Positions 36,061-44,722 of a DNA stretch of 64,000 bases are shown here, one piece after another. The translations under genes and the position numbers were made by a program. The first letter of the stretch is position 1. Each line of letters starts with the position of its first letter. Under the pieces are notes generated by a model. That model saw nothing but the letters and a program-made list of their open reading frames with translations. It was not told the origin of the DNA and ran no database searches. The stretch spans positions 124,001 to 188,000 of the forward strand of contig NZ_NWTG01000007.1 of NCBI RefSeq assembly GCF_002532045.1, given 5' to 3'. The stretch is from Bradyrhizobium sp. C9 (GTDB lineage: Bacteria > Pseudomonadota > Alphaproteobacteria > Rhizobiales > Xanthobacteraceae).

Positions 36061-36507
36061 ATGGGCGCGAAGCTCGGCTCTGGCGGTGCATTCGGCGGCC
36101 CCCGTCGCGGCGACGACGACCTCGTCGAGGCGCATGAGATCAACGTCACGCCGTTCATCGACGTGATGCTGGTGCTGCTGATCATCTTCATGGTGGCGGC
36201 ACCGCTTGCGACCGTCGACCTCGGCGTCGATCTGCCGGCCTCGACCGTCGAGCCGCAGCCGCGGCCGGACAAGCCGGTGTTCGTCACGGTGAAATCAGAC
36301 CTCTCGGTCGCGGTCGGCGAGGATGTGATCGCGCGCGATGCGCTGACCTCCACGCTCGACGGCGCGACGCAGGGCAAGAAGGACGAGCGCATCTTCCTGC
36401 GCGCCGACAAGGCGGTCAGCTATGGCGACCTGATGGAGGTGATGAACCTGTTGCGCAACGCCGGCTATCTCAAGATCGCGCTGGTCGGCCTCGACGGGCG
36501 AAGCTAG
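36061..36507 (+). CDS. exbD: TonB-system motor protein ExbD
   Basis: A 148-aa single-pass protein. The membrane helix with the proton-binding aspartate is HEINVTPFIDVMLVLLIIFMV near residues 25-45; a periplasmic domain follows, ending YGDLMEVMNLLRNAGYLKIALVG. The ribosome-binding site GGAG overlaps the exbB stop, three bases separate the genes. Partners with ExbB and TonB. Confidence 0.95.
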   Translation: MGAKLGSGGAFGGPRRGDDDLVEAHEINVTPFIDVMLVLLIIFMVAAPLATVDLGVDLPASTVEPQPRPDKPVFVTVKSDLSVAVGEDVIARDALTSTLDGATQGKKDERIFLRADKAVSYGDLMEVMNLLRNAGYLKIALVGLDGRS

Positions 36508-36555
36508 CGCATGATCCGGAAACGTGGGTACCGGTTTTCCGGCAAGATCATGCGC
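36507..36555. repeat. dispersed repeat inside exbD-tonB gap (GCGCATGATC family)
   Basis: GCGCATGATCCGGAAA at the left and its counterpart TTTTCCGGCAAGATCATGCGC at the right form an imperfect palindrome with GTGGGTACC at its centre. It starts at the last base of the exbD stop codon. Part of the same element occurs at 53147-53171. Confidence 0.8.
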
Positions 36556-36572
36556 AAACAAGATGAATCGCG

Positions 36573-37394
36573 ATGAACGCGTATGCGCTTCATGATGCGG
36601 GCGGCGATATCAGGCTGAAGCGGTGGGGCCTGTCGGCGGCCGCGATCCTGGCCGCGCACGCGGCGCTGATTGCGCTCGGCATCACATGGGTCGCGGTGCC
36701 GCGGCCCGGTGTCGCAGTGCCGGCCGTGCTGGTCGACCTGACGCCGATCACCTCGGCGCCGGCGATTTCGGAGACCGAGCTGCCGCCGGGCCCGGCGATG
36801 CAGGAGGCCGACGCCTCGCCGCCGGGGCCTGCCGCAGCACAGCCCGTGCGAGAGGAGATCGCTCCGACGCCGTCGCAGGAGAAGCCCGAGGTGATGGCGC
36901 CGCCGGAGCAGGAGCAGCAGGCCGCGCCGCGAAAGCCTGAGCCCACGAAGGTCGTTCCGGAGCGGAAGCCTGAACCCATCGAGCCGAAGGTGGTTCGTCG
37001 CGAGGCCAAGAAGCCGTCCGAGGCGACGCCGGCACCGCGCACCAGTGCGCCGAGCCGCGCCGAGCGTCAGGCGCCGGCGGCGTCCGCGATCAGCGCCGGC
37101 GCAGCCGCCTCGGCGATCGCGGCCTACAACGCACGCGTTCGCGCGCATCTCTTGCGCTTCCACTCCTATCCCGCTGGCGGCAACGGTCAGCGTGGCGTGG
37201 TCCGCCTGGTGTTCACGCTCGGCCGCGGCGGGCAGGTGCTGTCGAGCCATCTCGGCGGCTCCTCCGGCAATCCGACCTTCGACACGCGCGCGCTGGCGAT
37301 GGTTCGTCAGGCCCAGCCGTTTCCGGCGTTTCCGCCCGAGGTCACGCAGGGCTCGATGGGTTTCAGCGTGCCGGTCGCGTTCGTGCCGCGGTAG
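36573..37394 (+). CDS. tonB: TonB energy transducer
   Basis: A 273-aa protein. One N-terminal membrane anchor (AAAILAAHAALIALGITWVAV, residues 22-42), a long Pro/Glu/Lys-rich periplasmic spacer (50-165: EEIAPTPSQEKPEV, KPEPTKVVPERKPEPIEPK), and a C-terminal TonB domain (YNARVRAHLLRFHSYPAGG, GVVRLVFTLGRGGQVL). Couples the proton motive force from ExbBD to HmuR. Separated from exbD by a palindromic repeat, so its expression relative to exbBD may be tuned there. Confidence 0.95.
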   Translation: MNAYALHDAGGDIRLKRWGLSAAAILAAHAALIALGITWVAVPRPGVAVPAVLVDLTPITSAPAISETELPPGPAMQEADASPPGPAAAQPVREEIAPTPSQEKPEVMAPPEQEQQAAPRKPEPTKVVPERKPEPIEPKVVRREAKKPSEATPAPRTSAPSRAERQAPAASAISAGAAASAIAAYNARVRAHLLRFHSYPAGGNGQRGVVRLVFTLGRGGQVLSSHLGGSSGNPTFDTRALAMVRQAQPFPAFPPEVTQGSMGFSVPVAFVPR

Positions 37395-37420
37395 GGCGCG
37401 ACATTGTAGCGAGGCGCGCT

Positions 37421-37476
37421 CTATCCCGTCACTCCCGCGCAAAGGCTTCGCCTTTGCGCGGGAGTGACGGGGATAG
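37421..37476. terminator. long hairpin repeat between convergent tonB and permease genes
   Basis: CTATCCCGTCACTCCCGC... pairs with ...GCGGGAGTGACGGGGATAG over about 25 bp with a single bulged G and a CTTCG loop. No T-run on either side. It sits between convergent genes, so it may act as a two-way stop, and its arms share the CGTCA-type ends of the dispersed repeats. Confidence 0.6.
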
Positions 37477-37508
37477 ATTGAGTTCGCTGCGATACGCGGG
37501 GAGCCCCG

Positions 37509-38405
37509 CTACTCCTTCACCGCGCCCGTCAGCGACGACACGTAGTAGTCGACGAACAGCGAGTAGAACAGCGCGACGGGCAGCGAGCCGAGCAGGGAGC
37601 CCGCCATCAGCGCGCCCCACTGGTAGACGTCCCCGGTGACGAGCTCGGTCAGGATCGCGACCGGTACCGTCTTGTTGGCGCCGCTTTGGATGAAGGCGAG
37701 CGCGTAGATGAACTCGTTCCAGGACAGCGTGAAGGAGAAGATGCCGGCCGAGATCAGGCCGGGCACCGCGAGCGGCAGCGTGATCCGCCACAGGATCTGC
37801 AGCCGCGTCGCGCCGTCGACCAGCGCGCATTCCTCGAGCTCGTAGGGGATCGACTTGAAATAGCCGATCAGCAGCCAGGTGCAGAACGGCACCAGGAAGG
37901 TCGGATAGACCAGGATCAGCGCCAACGGTGAATCAAACAGGCCGAACTGCACGATCACGGTGGCGAGCGGAATGAACAGGATCGACGGCGGCACCAGATA
38001 GGCGAGGTAGATGCCGAGCCCGACATAGGGGCTGCCGCGGAAGCGCAGCCGCTCGATCGCGTAGGCGGCAAGCGTCGAGGCGAACAGCGACAGGAAGGTC
38101 GAACCGATCGCGACCAGCATGGTGGTCTTCAGCCAGCGCGGATACGAGGTGTCGAACAATAGATGCTTGACATGCGCCATCGTCGGCGAGGTGATCCAGA
38201 ACGGATTGTGCTCCTTGTAGTTCAGGAGCTCCGCGTTCGGTTTGAACGAGGTGATCGCCATCCAGTAGAACGGGAACAGCAGGATCAGGATGAAGCAGGC
38301 GAGCGGCAGATAGATCATCACCACGCGCCGGGCGCGGGAATCCCACGCCATCGTGTCGGGCGTGGCGCTGGCGACGTTGGAGGATTGCGCTGCAACGTCA
38401 GTCAT
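37509..38405 (-). CDS. ABC transporter permease, CUT1 (MalG-like)
   Basis: A 298-aa permease with six membrane segments. The EAA loop is EECALVDGATRLQILWRITLPLAVPG near residue 190-215, the ATPase contact. The N-terminus MIYLPLACFILILLFPFYWMAITSFKP is typical of MalG-type sugar permeases. Its start overlaps the stop of the upstream permease by eight bases. Partner of the next two genes. No ATPase gene accompanies it. Confidence 0.9.
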   Translation of the reverse strand: MTDVAAQSSNVASATPDTMAWDSRARRVVMIYLPLACFILILLFPFYWMAITSFKPNAELLNYKEHNPFWITSPTMAHVKHLLFDTSYPRWLKTTMLVAIGSTFLSLFASTLAAYAIERLRFRGSPYVGLGIYLAYLVPPSILFIPLATVIVQFGLFDSPLALILVYPTFLVPFCTWLLIGYFKSIPYELEECALVDGATRLQILWRITLPLAVPGLISAGIFSFTLSWNEFIYALAFIQSGANKTVPVAILTELVTGDVYQWGALMAGSLLGSLPVALFYSLFVDYYVSSLTGAVKE

Positions 38406-39354
38406 TGGCTTCTCCCTGCTGCCATTTGCGGCGGGCGAGGCCGAAGTAGCTGAACAACGTTGCGAACACGAGGAACGGAATCATCGAGACCGCGATCGCG
38501 GCACCCTCGCCGAGCTCGCCGCCGGCGATGCCGCGCTGGAACGCCAGGGTCGCGAGCAAATGGGTCGAGTTGACCGGGCCGCCGCGGGTGATGGCGTAGA
38601 CCAGCTGAAAATCGGTGAAGGTGAAGATGATCGAGAACGTCATCACGATGGCGAGGATCGGCATCATCATCGGGAAGGTGATGTAGCGGAAGCGCTGCCA
38701 GGAGGTGGCGCCGTCGAGCATCGCCGCCTCATAGAGCGAGGGCGAGATGGTCTGCAGCCCGGCCAGCAACGAGATCGCGACGAACGGGATGCCGCGCCAG
38801 ATATTGGCCGCGATCAGCGAGAACCGCGCCGGCCAGGGCGAGCCGAGGAAGTCGACATTGCTGTCGCGCAGGTGCAGCACGTCGACCAAAAGATAGGAGA
38901 TGATCGAGAACTGCGGATCGTAGATCCACCAGAACGCCAGTGCCGAGAGCACCGTCGGCACGATCCACGGCAGCAGCACGATGGCACGGATCAGGCTCTT
39001 GAACGGAAAATGGTTGTTGAGCAGCAGCGCCAGCCAGAAGCCCAGCGCGAACTTTCCGAAGGTCGCGACCGCGGTGTAGAAGATCGAGTAGAACACCGCG
39101 TTCCACCACAAGGGGTCCTTGAGCAGATATTGGAAGTTCTCGACCCCGATATAGACGCCGCGCTGGCCGATCGTGGTGTCGGTGAAGGCGAGCCAGATGC
39201 CGAGCCCCAGCGGATAGGTGAGGAACACCAGCAGCAGGCCGATCGCGGGCGCAAGGCACATCACGATCAGGAACGGCTTGTAGTCGAACAGCCGCGCGAG
39301 CCAGCCCGGCTGGCGCAGCGCTTGCCCGCGTGAAGGGAGTGTCGTTACAGACAT
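38398..39354 (-). CDS. ABC transporter permease, CUT1 (MalF-like)
   Basis: A 318-aa permease with six membrane segments. EAA loop SLYEAAMLDGATSWQRFRYITFPMMMP near residue 225. The start MSVTTLPSRGQA at 39354 is chosen; a further 18 residues in frame (starting DCFVASLLAMT) are translated from a dispersed repeat and are not likely real. Forms the membrane channel with the MalG-like partner. Confidence 0.85.
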   Translation of the reverse strand: MSVTTLPSRGQALRQPGWLARLFDYKPFLIVMCLAPAIGLLLVFLTYPLGLGIWLAFTDTTIGQRGVYIGVENFQYLLKDPLWWNAVFYSIFYTAVATFGKFALGFWLALLLNNHFPFKSLIRAIVLLPWIVPTVLSALAFWWIYDPQFSIISYLLVDVLHLRDSNVDFLGSPWPARFSLIAANIWRGIPFVAISLLAGLQTISPSLYEAAMLDGATSWQRFRYITFPMMMPILAIVMTFSIIFTFTDFQLVYAITRGGPVNSTHLLATLAFQRGIAGGELGEGAAIAVSMIPFLVFATLFSYFGLARRKWQQGEAND

Positions 39355-39371
39355 TGAATGCTCGTCCGCTG

Positions 39372-39453
39372 CCGTCATTGCGAGGAGCGAAGCGACGAAA
39401 CAATCCATTCTTCGATGGCACTAAGGATTGCTTCGCTTCGCTCGCAACGACGG
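39372..39453. repeat. palindromic intergenic repeat (GTCATTGCGAGGAGCGAAGC family)
   Basis: CCGTCATTGCGAGGAGCGAAGC...ACAATCC on the left mirrors GGATTGCTTCGCTTCGCTCGCAACGACGG on the right (shown in parts). It lies inside the ABC operon between the binding protein and the first permease and may attenuate expression of the permeases relative to the binding protein. Confidence 0.8.
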
Positions 39454-39484
39454 TTGGTCCAGATCTACGGTTCAATGACCGCCG

Positions 39485-40831
39485 TTACCGGTTCTGCCGC
39501 CGGAAGTACCGCTTGGCGCGCTGCTCGGCTTCTGCGGCGGCGGCCTCGGGCGTTGCCGCATCGGTCGCCACCGAGGCGCACATCTGCACCAGCACGTAGT
39601 CGGCGGTGACGGCGCCGGTCGCAGTCGAGATCGGCCCCTGGTAGCCGTTGTAATAGGGGCTCTTCATCGTGTCCTTGAAGATCGCGACCTTGGGATCGCC
39701 CGACCACACCGCAGCGTCCGCGTAGGCCGCAAGCGGCTGCGACCAGTAGCCGGAATTGGCGTTGAGCCACGGCTCGTACTGCTCCTTCTCCAGCATGAAT
39801 TGCAGGAACGCTTTCGCTGCATTGGGATACGGGCTGTGCTTGAACGCCATCGCATTCAGGGTCAGGCCGGACATCGGCGAGGCCGATGCCAGTCCCCTGG
39901 GCAGGAGCTGATGCTCGGTGTCGTCGGCGACCGCCTTGGTCGCGGGATCGTTTTTCAGCGAGAAGTACAGCGAGACGCCGTTTGCGGTCAGGCCGATTTC
40001 CTGCGACGAGTAGGCGCGGTTGTTGGAGACGTCGTTCCAGGACGGCGTGCCGGCGATGAAGGTCGGATACAGCTCCTTCAAATATTTCAGCGCGGCGATG
40101 GTCTCCTTGCTGTTGACGATGATATTGCCTTCCTCGTCGAGCAGCGCGGCATTGTGCGACCACAACAGCCAGTTGGCGAAGCCGTTGCCGTCGCCGACGG
40201 CGTTGCCGAGCGCGAAGCCCGCCGGCTTGCCGGCCGCCTTCAGCTTCTTGCAGAGCTCGAGAATGCCGGCGTGGTCTTCCGGCACCTTGTCGAAGCCGGC
40301 CGCATTGACCAGCGACTTGCGGTAGACCAGCGGGCCGCCGGAGGCGCCGAACGGCAGGCCGATCCAGCTCTTCGACTTCGAGCGCATGCCGTAGCGGCGC
40401 GCCAGCGTCAGCCATCCGCCGTAGCGCTTGTCGAGATAATCGGCGACGTCGGTCAGTTCGATCAGCTTGTCGATATAGATGTGTGGTGCGTCGCCGAAGC
40501 CGATGATGATGTCGGGGCCGGCGCCGGAGTTCGAGGTCACCGCGGTCTGCTGATTGATGTCTTCCCAACCGACGAAGTCGACCTTGACCTCGACGCCGGT
40601 CTTGTCGGTGAAACGCTTGGCATTGGCGCGGAACACGTCTTCGTCGGCCTGGACGAAGCGCACCGGCCGCAACATGCGCAAGGTCGCACCCTTTTCGATC
40701 GGCAGCGACGGCGCCGCCACGTCGGCAGCCTTCACTTTCGACGCATCCTGCGCCGAAGCCCCGGTGACCGCCAGTGCCGCTGCGGACGCCCCCAGCGCCA
40801 GCGCGTCGCGACGCGTGATCTCGTACTTCAT
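39485..40831 (-). CDS. ABC transporter substrate-binding protein, Tat-exported
   Basis: A 448-aa family 1 solute-binding protein. The N-terminus ITRRDALALGASAAALAVTG has a twin-arginine motif and hydrophobic core, so export is probably by Tat and the protein folds before export. The lobe pattern FTDKTGVEVKVDFVGWEDI, GPDIIIGFGDAPHIYID and IGLPFGASGGPLVYRKSLV is that of sugar or sugar-derivative binding proteins. GGGAG lies before the ATG. Substrate likely a sugar, polyol or glycoside; not resolved. Confidence 0.85.
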   Translation of the reverse strand: MKYEITRRDALALGASAAALAVTGASAQDASKVKAADVAAPSLPIEKGATLRMLRPVRFVQADEDVFRANAKRFTDKTGVEVKVDFVGWEDINQQTAVTSNSGAGPDIIIGFGDAPHIYIDKLIELTDVADYLDKRYGGWLTLARRYGMRSKSKSWIGLPFGASGGPLVYRKSLVNAAGFDKVPEDHAGILELCKKLKAAGKPAGFALGNAVGDGNGFANWLLWSHNAALLDEEGNIIVNSKETIAALKYLKELYPTFIAGTPSWNDVSNNRAYSSQEIGLTANGVSLYFSLKNDPATKAVADDTEHQLLPRGLASASPMSGLTLNAMAFKHSPYPNAAKAFLQFMLEKEQYEPWLNANSGYWSQPLAAYADAAVWSGDPKVAIFKDTMKSPYYNGYQGPISTATGAVTADYVLVQMCASVATDAATPEAAAAEAEQRAKRYFRRQNR

Positions 40832-40971
40832 GTCGTTCGCACTCCCGTTCTTATTGTTTCGTTGTTTTTCCTTCCCGGCGTTGGCCGTCGGTGAAGGGTG
40901 TTATGGTCGCGGCACCCGCCGCGCAAAGGGCCCGCATGACGGGCCCTCGCGCGAAAAAGCACATTCCCGCC

Positions 40972-42015
40972 TCAGCTGTTCGGACCGCGATCCATGCTGA
41001 CGGGCTGCCAGCGGCGCAGCGCGGTGTCTTGCAGCACCGACGGGTTGACGCAGCTTACCGGCCACATGCCTTGCAGCACTAGTGACAATTCGTAGCCCAC
41101 CCGGCGCTTGCGCGCCTCGTCAAAACGTGCCGATGCCGAGGCGACATGGGCGGTCAAGGTAACATTGTCCATCCCGAGCATCGGATTGTTGTGCGACGGC
41201 GGCTCCTTTTCGAGCACGTCGAGCGCGGCGTGGGCGATCCAGCCCTCCTGTAGCGCCTTGATCAGCGATTCCTCGTCGACGGTGGCGCCGCGGCCGGTGT
41301 TGATGAAGATGGCCGATTTTTTCATCTGGCGAAAATGCTTCTCCGTCAGCATGTGGTGCACTTCGGGCCGCGCCGGGGCGTGCATCGAGACGAAATCAGA
41401 CTGCGACAGCACCTCCGACAAGGTCGAGGGAATCACGCCGTGGTCGTACATCAGCGTTTCCTGGATGAAGGGATCGTAGGCCACCATCCGGAGGCCGAAC
41501 GGCGCGGCGCGCTTGGCCACCGCGCGGGCGACGCGGCCGAACGAGATGAAGCCGAGCGTCTGGCCCATCAGCCGCGGAATCTTCAACAGCGCCGGGCGGC
41601 CCTCGGCCCAGCGACCGCTCCGCACCATCTTGTCCTGCTCGATCAGGCGGCGGAAACCCGCGAGCAGCAGCATCATGGCGTGGTCGGCAACCTCCTCGAT
41701 GAAGGTGTCGGGGATGTTGGTGACGGGGATGCCGCGGGCGGTGGCGGCCTTGACGTCGACCGAGTCGACGCCGACGCTGCCGAGCGTGATCACCTTGCAG
41801 TTCTCGAGCGCATCGATCACCGCTTTGGTGATCGGCATGCCCTTGGCGTAGATCGCGTCCGCAGTGCGGGCGGCGGCGATGAATTCGGCTTCGTTGGCCG
41901 GCGCCTCGATGATCTCGGCGCCGATCGGATCGAGCGCCTCGCGCTCATAATCATAGCCGCCGCCGGCGACCGTGAAGCTCGCGCCCTTCGGCGTCACCAC
42001 TCTGAATTTCGACAT
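40972..42015 (-). CDS. D-2-hydroxyacid dehydrogenase family protein
   Basis: A 347-aa NAD-binding dehydrogenase of the phosphoglycerate dehydrogenase-like group. The start at 42015 follows GGGAG. The cofactor loop reads LGFISFGRVARAVAKRA, lacking the usual first glycine pair of GxGxxG. Catalytic set: Arg in INTGRGATVDE, Glu in DVLEKEPP, His in LTAHVASAS, all near residues 235-300. It lies directly upstream of the sugar ABC genes on the same strand, so it probably acts on the transported compound or its product. Confidence 0.85.
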   Translation of the reverse strand: MSKFRVVTPKGASFTVAGGGYDYEREALDPIGAEIIEAPANEAEFIAAARTADAIYAKGMPITKAVIDALENCKVITLGSVGVDSVDVKAATARGIPVTNIPDTFIEEVADHAMMLLLAGFRRLIEQDKMVRSGRWAEGRPALLKIPRLMGQTLGFISFGRVARAVAKRAAPFGLRMVAYDPFIQETLMYDHGVIPSTLSEVLSQSDFVSMHAPARPEVHHMLTEKHFRQMKKSAIFINTGRGATVDEESLIKALQEGWIAHAALDVLEKEPPSHNNPMLGMDNVTLTAHVASASARFDEARKRRVGYELSLVLQGMWPVSCVNPSVLQDTALRRWQPVSMDRGPNS

Positions 42016-42285
42016 TGTCTGCTCCCGATGTGAGGTCTTCTGTTCTTGCTTCTTGCTGGCTTGCTTCTTGATGTTGTTGCTTGCCGGAGCGCGGCTTGCA
42101 TCACCGCTGTCCCTACTTCTACGCGAGCGGCGCTGCTCTCTCCACAATTGCCGGTTGGTCTGTGGCCCAATTCTCCGGGCTTCTACGGGGAACCTCCGTA
42201 ACCATCAGGTAAAGGGTCTCACATTACGGTGAGCGGAATCAATCCGCCAATCGCGTCGCGTTCCCCGCCTCTTCTGGAGATCCCC

Positions 42286-43971
42286 GTGAAGCTGTCAAAT
42301 CTGAAGATCACCCCCAAGCTCGGCATTCTGGTGGGGGTGACCCTCCTTGGTCTGTGCACGGCCGGCATTCTCGCCGGTCACTTGATGCAGCGTGAGATGA
42401 CAAATGCTCGCATCGATCAGGCCAAGGCCATCGTCGAGATGGCGAAGAACATGGCGGCGGGTCTGAAGAAGGAAGTCGACGCCGGCAAGATGACCAAGGA
42501 GGCCGCGCTGGCCGAGTTCGGCAAGCGCGCCAACGCCATGACCTACGACAACGGCGCCGGCTATCTGTTCGGCACCGACTACAACGGCATCACGGTGCTG
42601 GCGCCCGATCCGAAGCAGGTCGGAACCAATCGCATGGAGGTCGTGACCAATGGCCGCAAGCTGTCGTGGGAGCTGATGAACGGCGTGAAGGCCAATGGCG
42701 AGATCCTGCTGTTCTATGATTATGTGAAGCCCGGCCAGGAGACGCCGATCCACAAGCTTGGCTATGCCGTCGCGGTTCCCGGCTTCGACATGTACCTCGG
42801 CACCGGCGCCTATCTCGAGGACATCGATGCCAAGATGCGCCCGATCGCATGGCTGCTCGGCCTTGCGATCCTCGGCATCGGCATCATCTCCGGATCGGTC
42901 GCCTGGCTGATCGGCCGCAGCATCTCCCGGCCGCTCAACCTGCTGGGCTCCCGCATGCGCGACATCGCCGACGGCAAGCTCGACGGCGACATCCCGGGCG
43001 TCGGCCGCGGCGACGAGGTCGGCGGCATGGCGGCGACCGTGCAGATCTTCAAGGACAATGCGATCCGCATCCGCGGCCTCGAGCAGGCCGAGGCCGAGAC
43101 GCAGGCGCGCGCCACTGCCGAACGGCGCAACGCGATGCAGGGCCTTGCCAGCGACTTCGAGCGCAGCGTGAACGGCATCGTCCGTACGGTGGCCTCCGCC
43201 GCCGCCGGCATGCAGACCACCGCGCAGTCGATGACCGCAACCGCCAGCGACGCCAGCGCGCGGGCTGCGACCGTGGGTGCCGCCTCCGACTCTGCCTCCA
43301 ACAATGTCGGCACCGTCGCCGCTGCGGCCGAGGAGCTCTCGAGCTCGGTTGCGGAAATCTCGCGCCAGGTGGCGCGCTCCAGCGAAGTCGCAAGCCAGGC
43401 GGTGGCCGATGCCGAGCGCACCAATGCGACCGTGCAGGCGCTCTCCACCGGCGCCGAGAAGATCGGCGAGGTGGTCAAGCTGATTCACTCGATCGCCGCC
43501 CAAACCAATCTGCTCGCGCTCAACGCCACCATCGAGGCGGCGCGCGCCGGCGAATCCGGCCGCGGCTTCGCGGTGGTCGCCTCCGAGGTGAAGGCGCTGG
43601 CCAACCAGACCGCGAAGGCGACCGAGGAGATCTCGGCGCAGGTCGCCGCGATGCAGGCATCGACCGGCGAAGCGGTGACCTCGATCGGCGGCATCACCGC
43701 GACCATCGCGCAGATGAGCGAGATCACGGCCTCGATCTCGACCGCGATCGACCAGCAGGGCGATGCGACGCGCGAGATCGCGCGCAACATCCAGCAGGTC
43801 GCAGCCGGCTCGAGCGAGATCTCCGCTCATATCGGCGGCGTCACCACCGCGGCCGCCGCCACCGGCACCGCGGCGGGCGACGTGTTGTCGAACGCCCGCG
43901 AGCTCGACACCCAATCGGGCATGCTGCGCAATGCGGTCGACGAGTTCCTGCAGAAGGTGCGCGCGGCGTAA
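42286..43971 (+). CDS. methyl-accepting chemotaxis protein
   Basis: A 561-aa chemoreceptor. I chose the GTG at 42286 with GGAGA at 42276-42280; a GTG at 42229 would add 19 residues. One membrane segment near residues 12-32, a single-Cache-type periplasmic domain ([44 protein letters not shown]) near 35-185, a second membrane segment near 190-210, a HAMP linker ([26 protein letters not shown]), and the signalling domain with the hairpin tip [31 protein letters not shown]. No C-terminal pentapeptide for CheR. sCache_2-type sensors often detect small carboxylates; ligand unknown. Confidence 0.95.
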   Translation: MKLSNLKITPKLGILVGVTLLGLCTAGILAGHLMQREMTNARIDQAKAIVEMAKNMAAGLKKEVDAGKMTKEAALAEFGKRANAMTYDNGAGYLFGTDYNGITVLAPDPKQVGTNRMEVVTNGRKLSWELMNGVKANGEILLFYDYVKPGQETPIHKLGYAVAVPGFDMYLGTGAYLEDIDAKMRPIAWLLGLAILGIGIISGSVAWLIGRSISRPLNLLGSRMRDIADGKLDGDIPGVGRGDEVGGMAATVQIFKDNAIRIRGLEQAEAETQARATAERRNAMQGLASDFERSVNGIVRTVASAAAGMQTTAQSMTATASDASARAATVGAASDSASNNVGTVAAAAEELSSSVAEISRQVARSSEVASQAVADAERTNATVQALSTGAEKIGEVVKLIHSIAAQTNLLALNATIEAARAGESGRGFAVVASEVKALANQTAKATEEISAQVAAMQASTGEAVTSIGGITATIAQMSEITASISTAIDQQGDATREIARNIQQVAAGSSEISAHIGGVTTAAAATGTAAGDVLSNARELDTQSGMLRNAVDEFLQKVRAA

Positions 43972-43982
43972 CGGATCGCGCA

Positions 43983-44014
43983 GGGTGGGCTAGCTAGCGA
44001 AGCGCAACCCACCC
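43983..44014. repeat. short palindromic repeat after chemoreceptor gene
   Basis: GGGTGGGC...AACCCACCC with inner GCTAGCTAGC: a palindromic block of a type common between Bradyrhizobium genes. It begins 12 bases after the stop. Confidence 0.6.
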
Positions 44015-44203
44015 AGCGCATTCCACGACTGCGCGCCCCGTCATCGCCGCGCAAAAGCTTCGCAGGGACACGCTGCCAAAATGTCGAAAACAACCCCATG
44101 CACAGTAGCCGGTGACGGCGGGCGTGCGGCCAGCCGACTTGACACGTCGGGCAAATCAGTGTCACATTTCTAATATTCCGAAACCTCGGTCGTGGGGACG
44201 ACG

Positions 44204-44587
44204 CTACGATCCCGCCGGGAAGACCTGCGCGACGTGGAAAGCCTTGGTGGTGACGAGCCACCTGCCGTCGATCCGGTGAAACACGAGATGGTCGATGAAG
44301 CCGGTCTGGCCGGCCCGGACGCGCACCTTGGCGAGGGCGAGATCGGATGCGGTCTGCTCGATGCTGATGATGGCTTCCTCGCGCGGCGACTTCATCGATG
44401 CCGGCGAGGGACGGCTGCGGATGAAGTCGCGGAATTCAGTGGCCGACCGCACCGTGTGCTTGCCGTCCCGGATGCCGTGCACGATGCAGGCATCAGAGAA
44501 GACATCGCGGAACCGGCTGTCGTCGACGTCATACATCAGATTGAAATATCCATCGATCGCGGATGCGATGGCCTGGATGTCGCTCAT
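44204..44587 (-). CDS. SnoaL-like / NTF2-fold protein
   Basis: A 127-aa protein with the cone-shaped NTF2/SnoaL fold: IASAIDGYFNLMYDVDDSRFRDVFSDACIVHG at the N-terminus and a beta sheet region ALAKVRVRAGQTGFIDHLVFHRIDGRWLVTTKAFHV near residues 85-120. No signal peptide. Such proteins are small hydrolases, isomerases or binding proteins; function cannot be told. Divergent from the next LysR gene. Confidence 0.7.
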   Translation of the reverse strand: MSDIQAIASAIDGYFNLMYDVDDSRFRDVFSDACIVHGIRDGKHTVRSATEFRDFIRSRPSPASMKSPREEAIISIEQTASDLALAKVRVRAGQTGFIDHLVFHRIDGRWLVTTKAFHVAQVFPAGS

Positions 44588-44624
44588 TGCAGAATCTCCT
44601 CAAGCGATGATGTGGCGGTGGGCT

Positions 44625-44644
44625 CACCGGATCGAACCGGTGAT
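44625..44644. promoter_or_regulatory. inverted repeat between SnoaL and LysR genes
   Basis: TCACCGG and CCGGTGA are exact complements around ATCGAA, centred between the divergent genes. It is a reasonable operator for the adjacent LysR protein. On the reverse strand it resembles a tRNA T-arm, but the loop has six bases and no tRNA body is present. Confidence 0.35.
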
Positions 44645-44722
44645 CTGTACGGACAGTGGCTGATATGGTGGCGGAGTGCTACGACTGGGCGGTCATCTCT
44701 TGGATGACTGAGAGGCATCGGC

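Noticed and set aside
38353-39333. plus-strand frame of 326 codons opposite the permease genes
   Set aside because: Charged, low-complexity product antisense to two permeases with clear EAA loops.
39355-39408. 18-residue N-terminal extension of the MalF-like permease
   Set aside because: It is translated from a dispersed intergenic repeat, and the family N-terminus fits the ATG at 39354.
44611-44720. tRNA-like segment on the minus strand (T-arm-like CCGG loop, CCA-like end)
   Set aside because: The loop has six bases, no matching acceptor 5' strand or anticodon arm could be found. Better explained as an inverted repeat operator.
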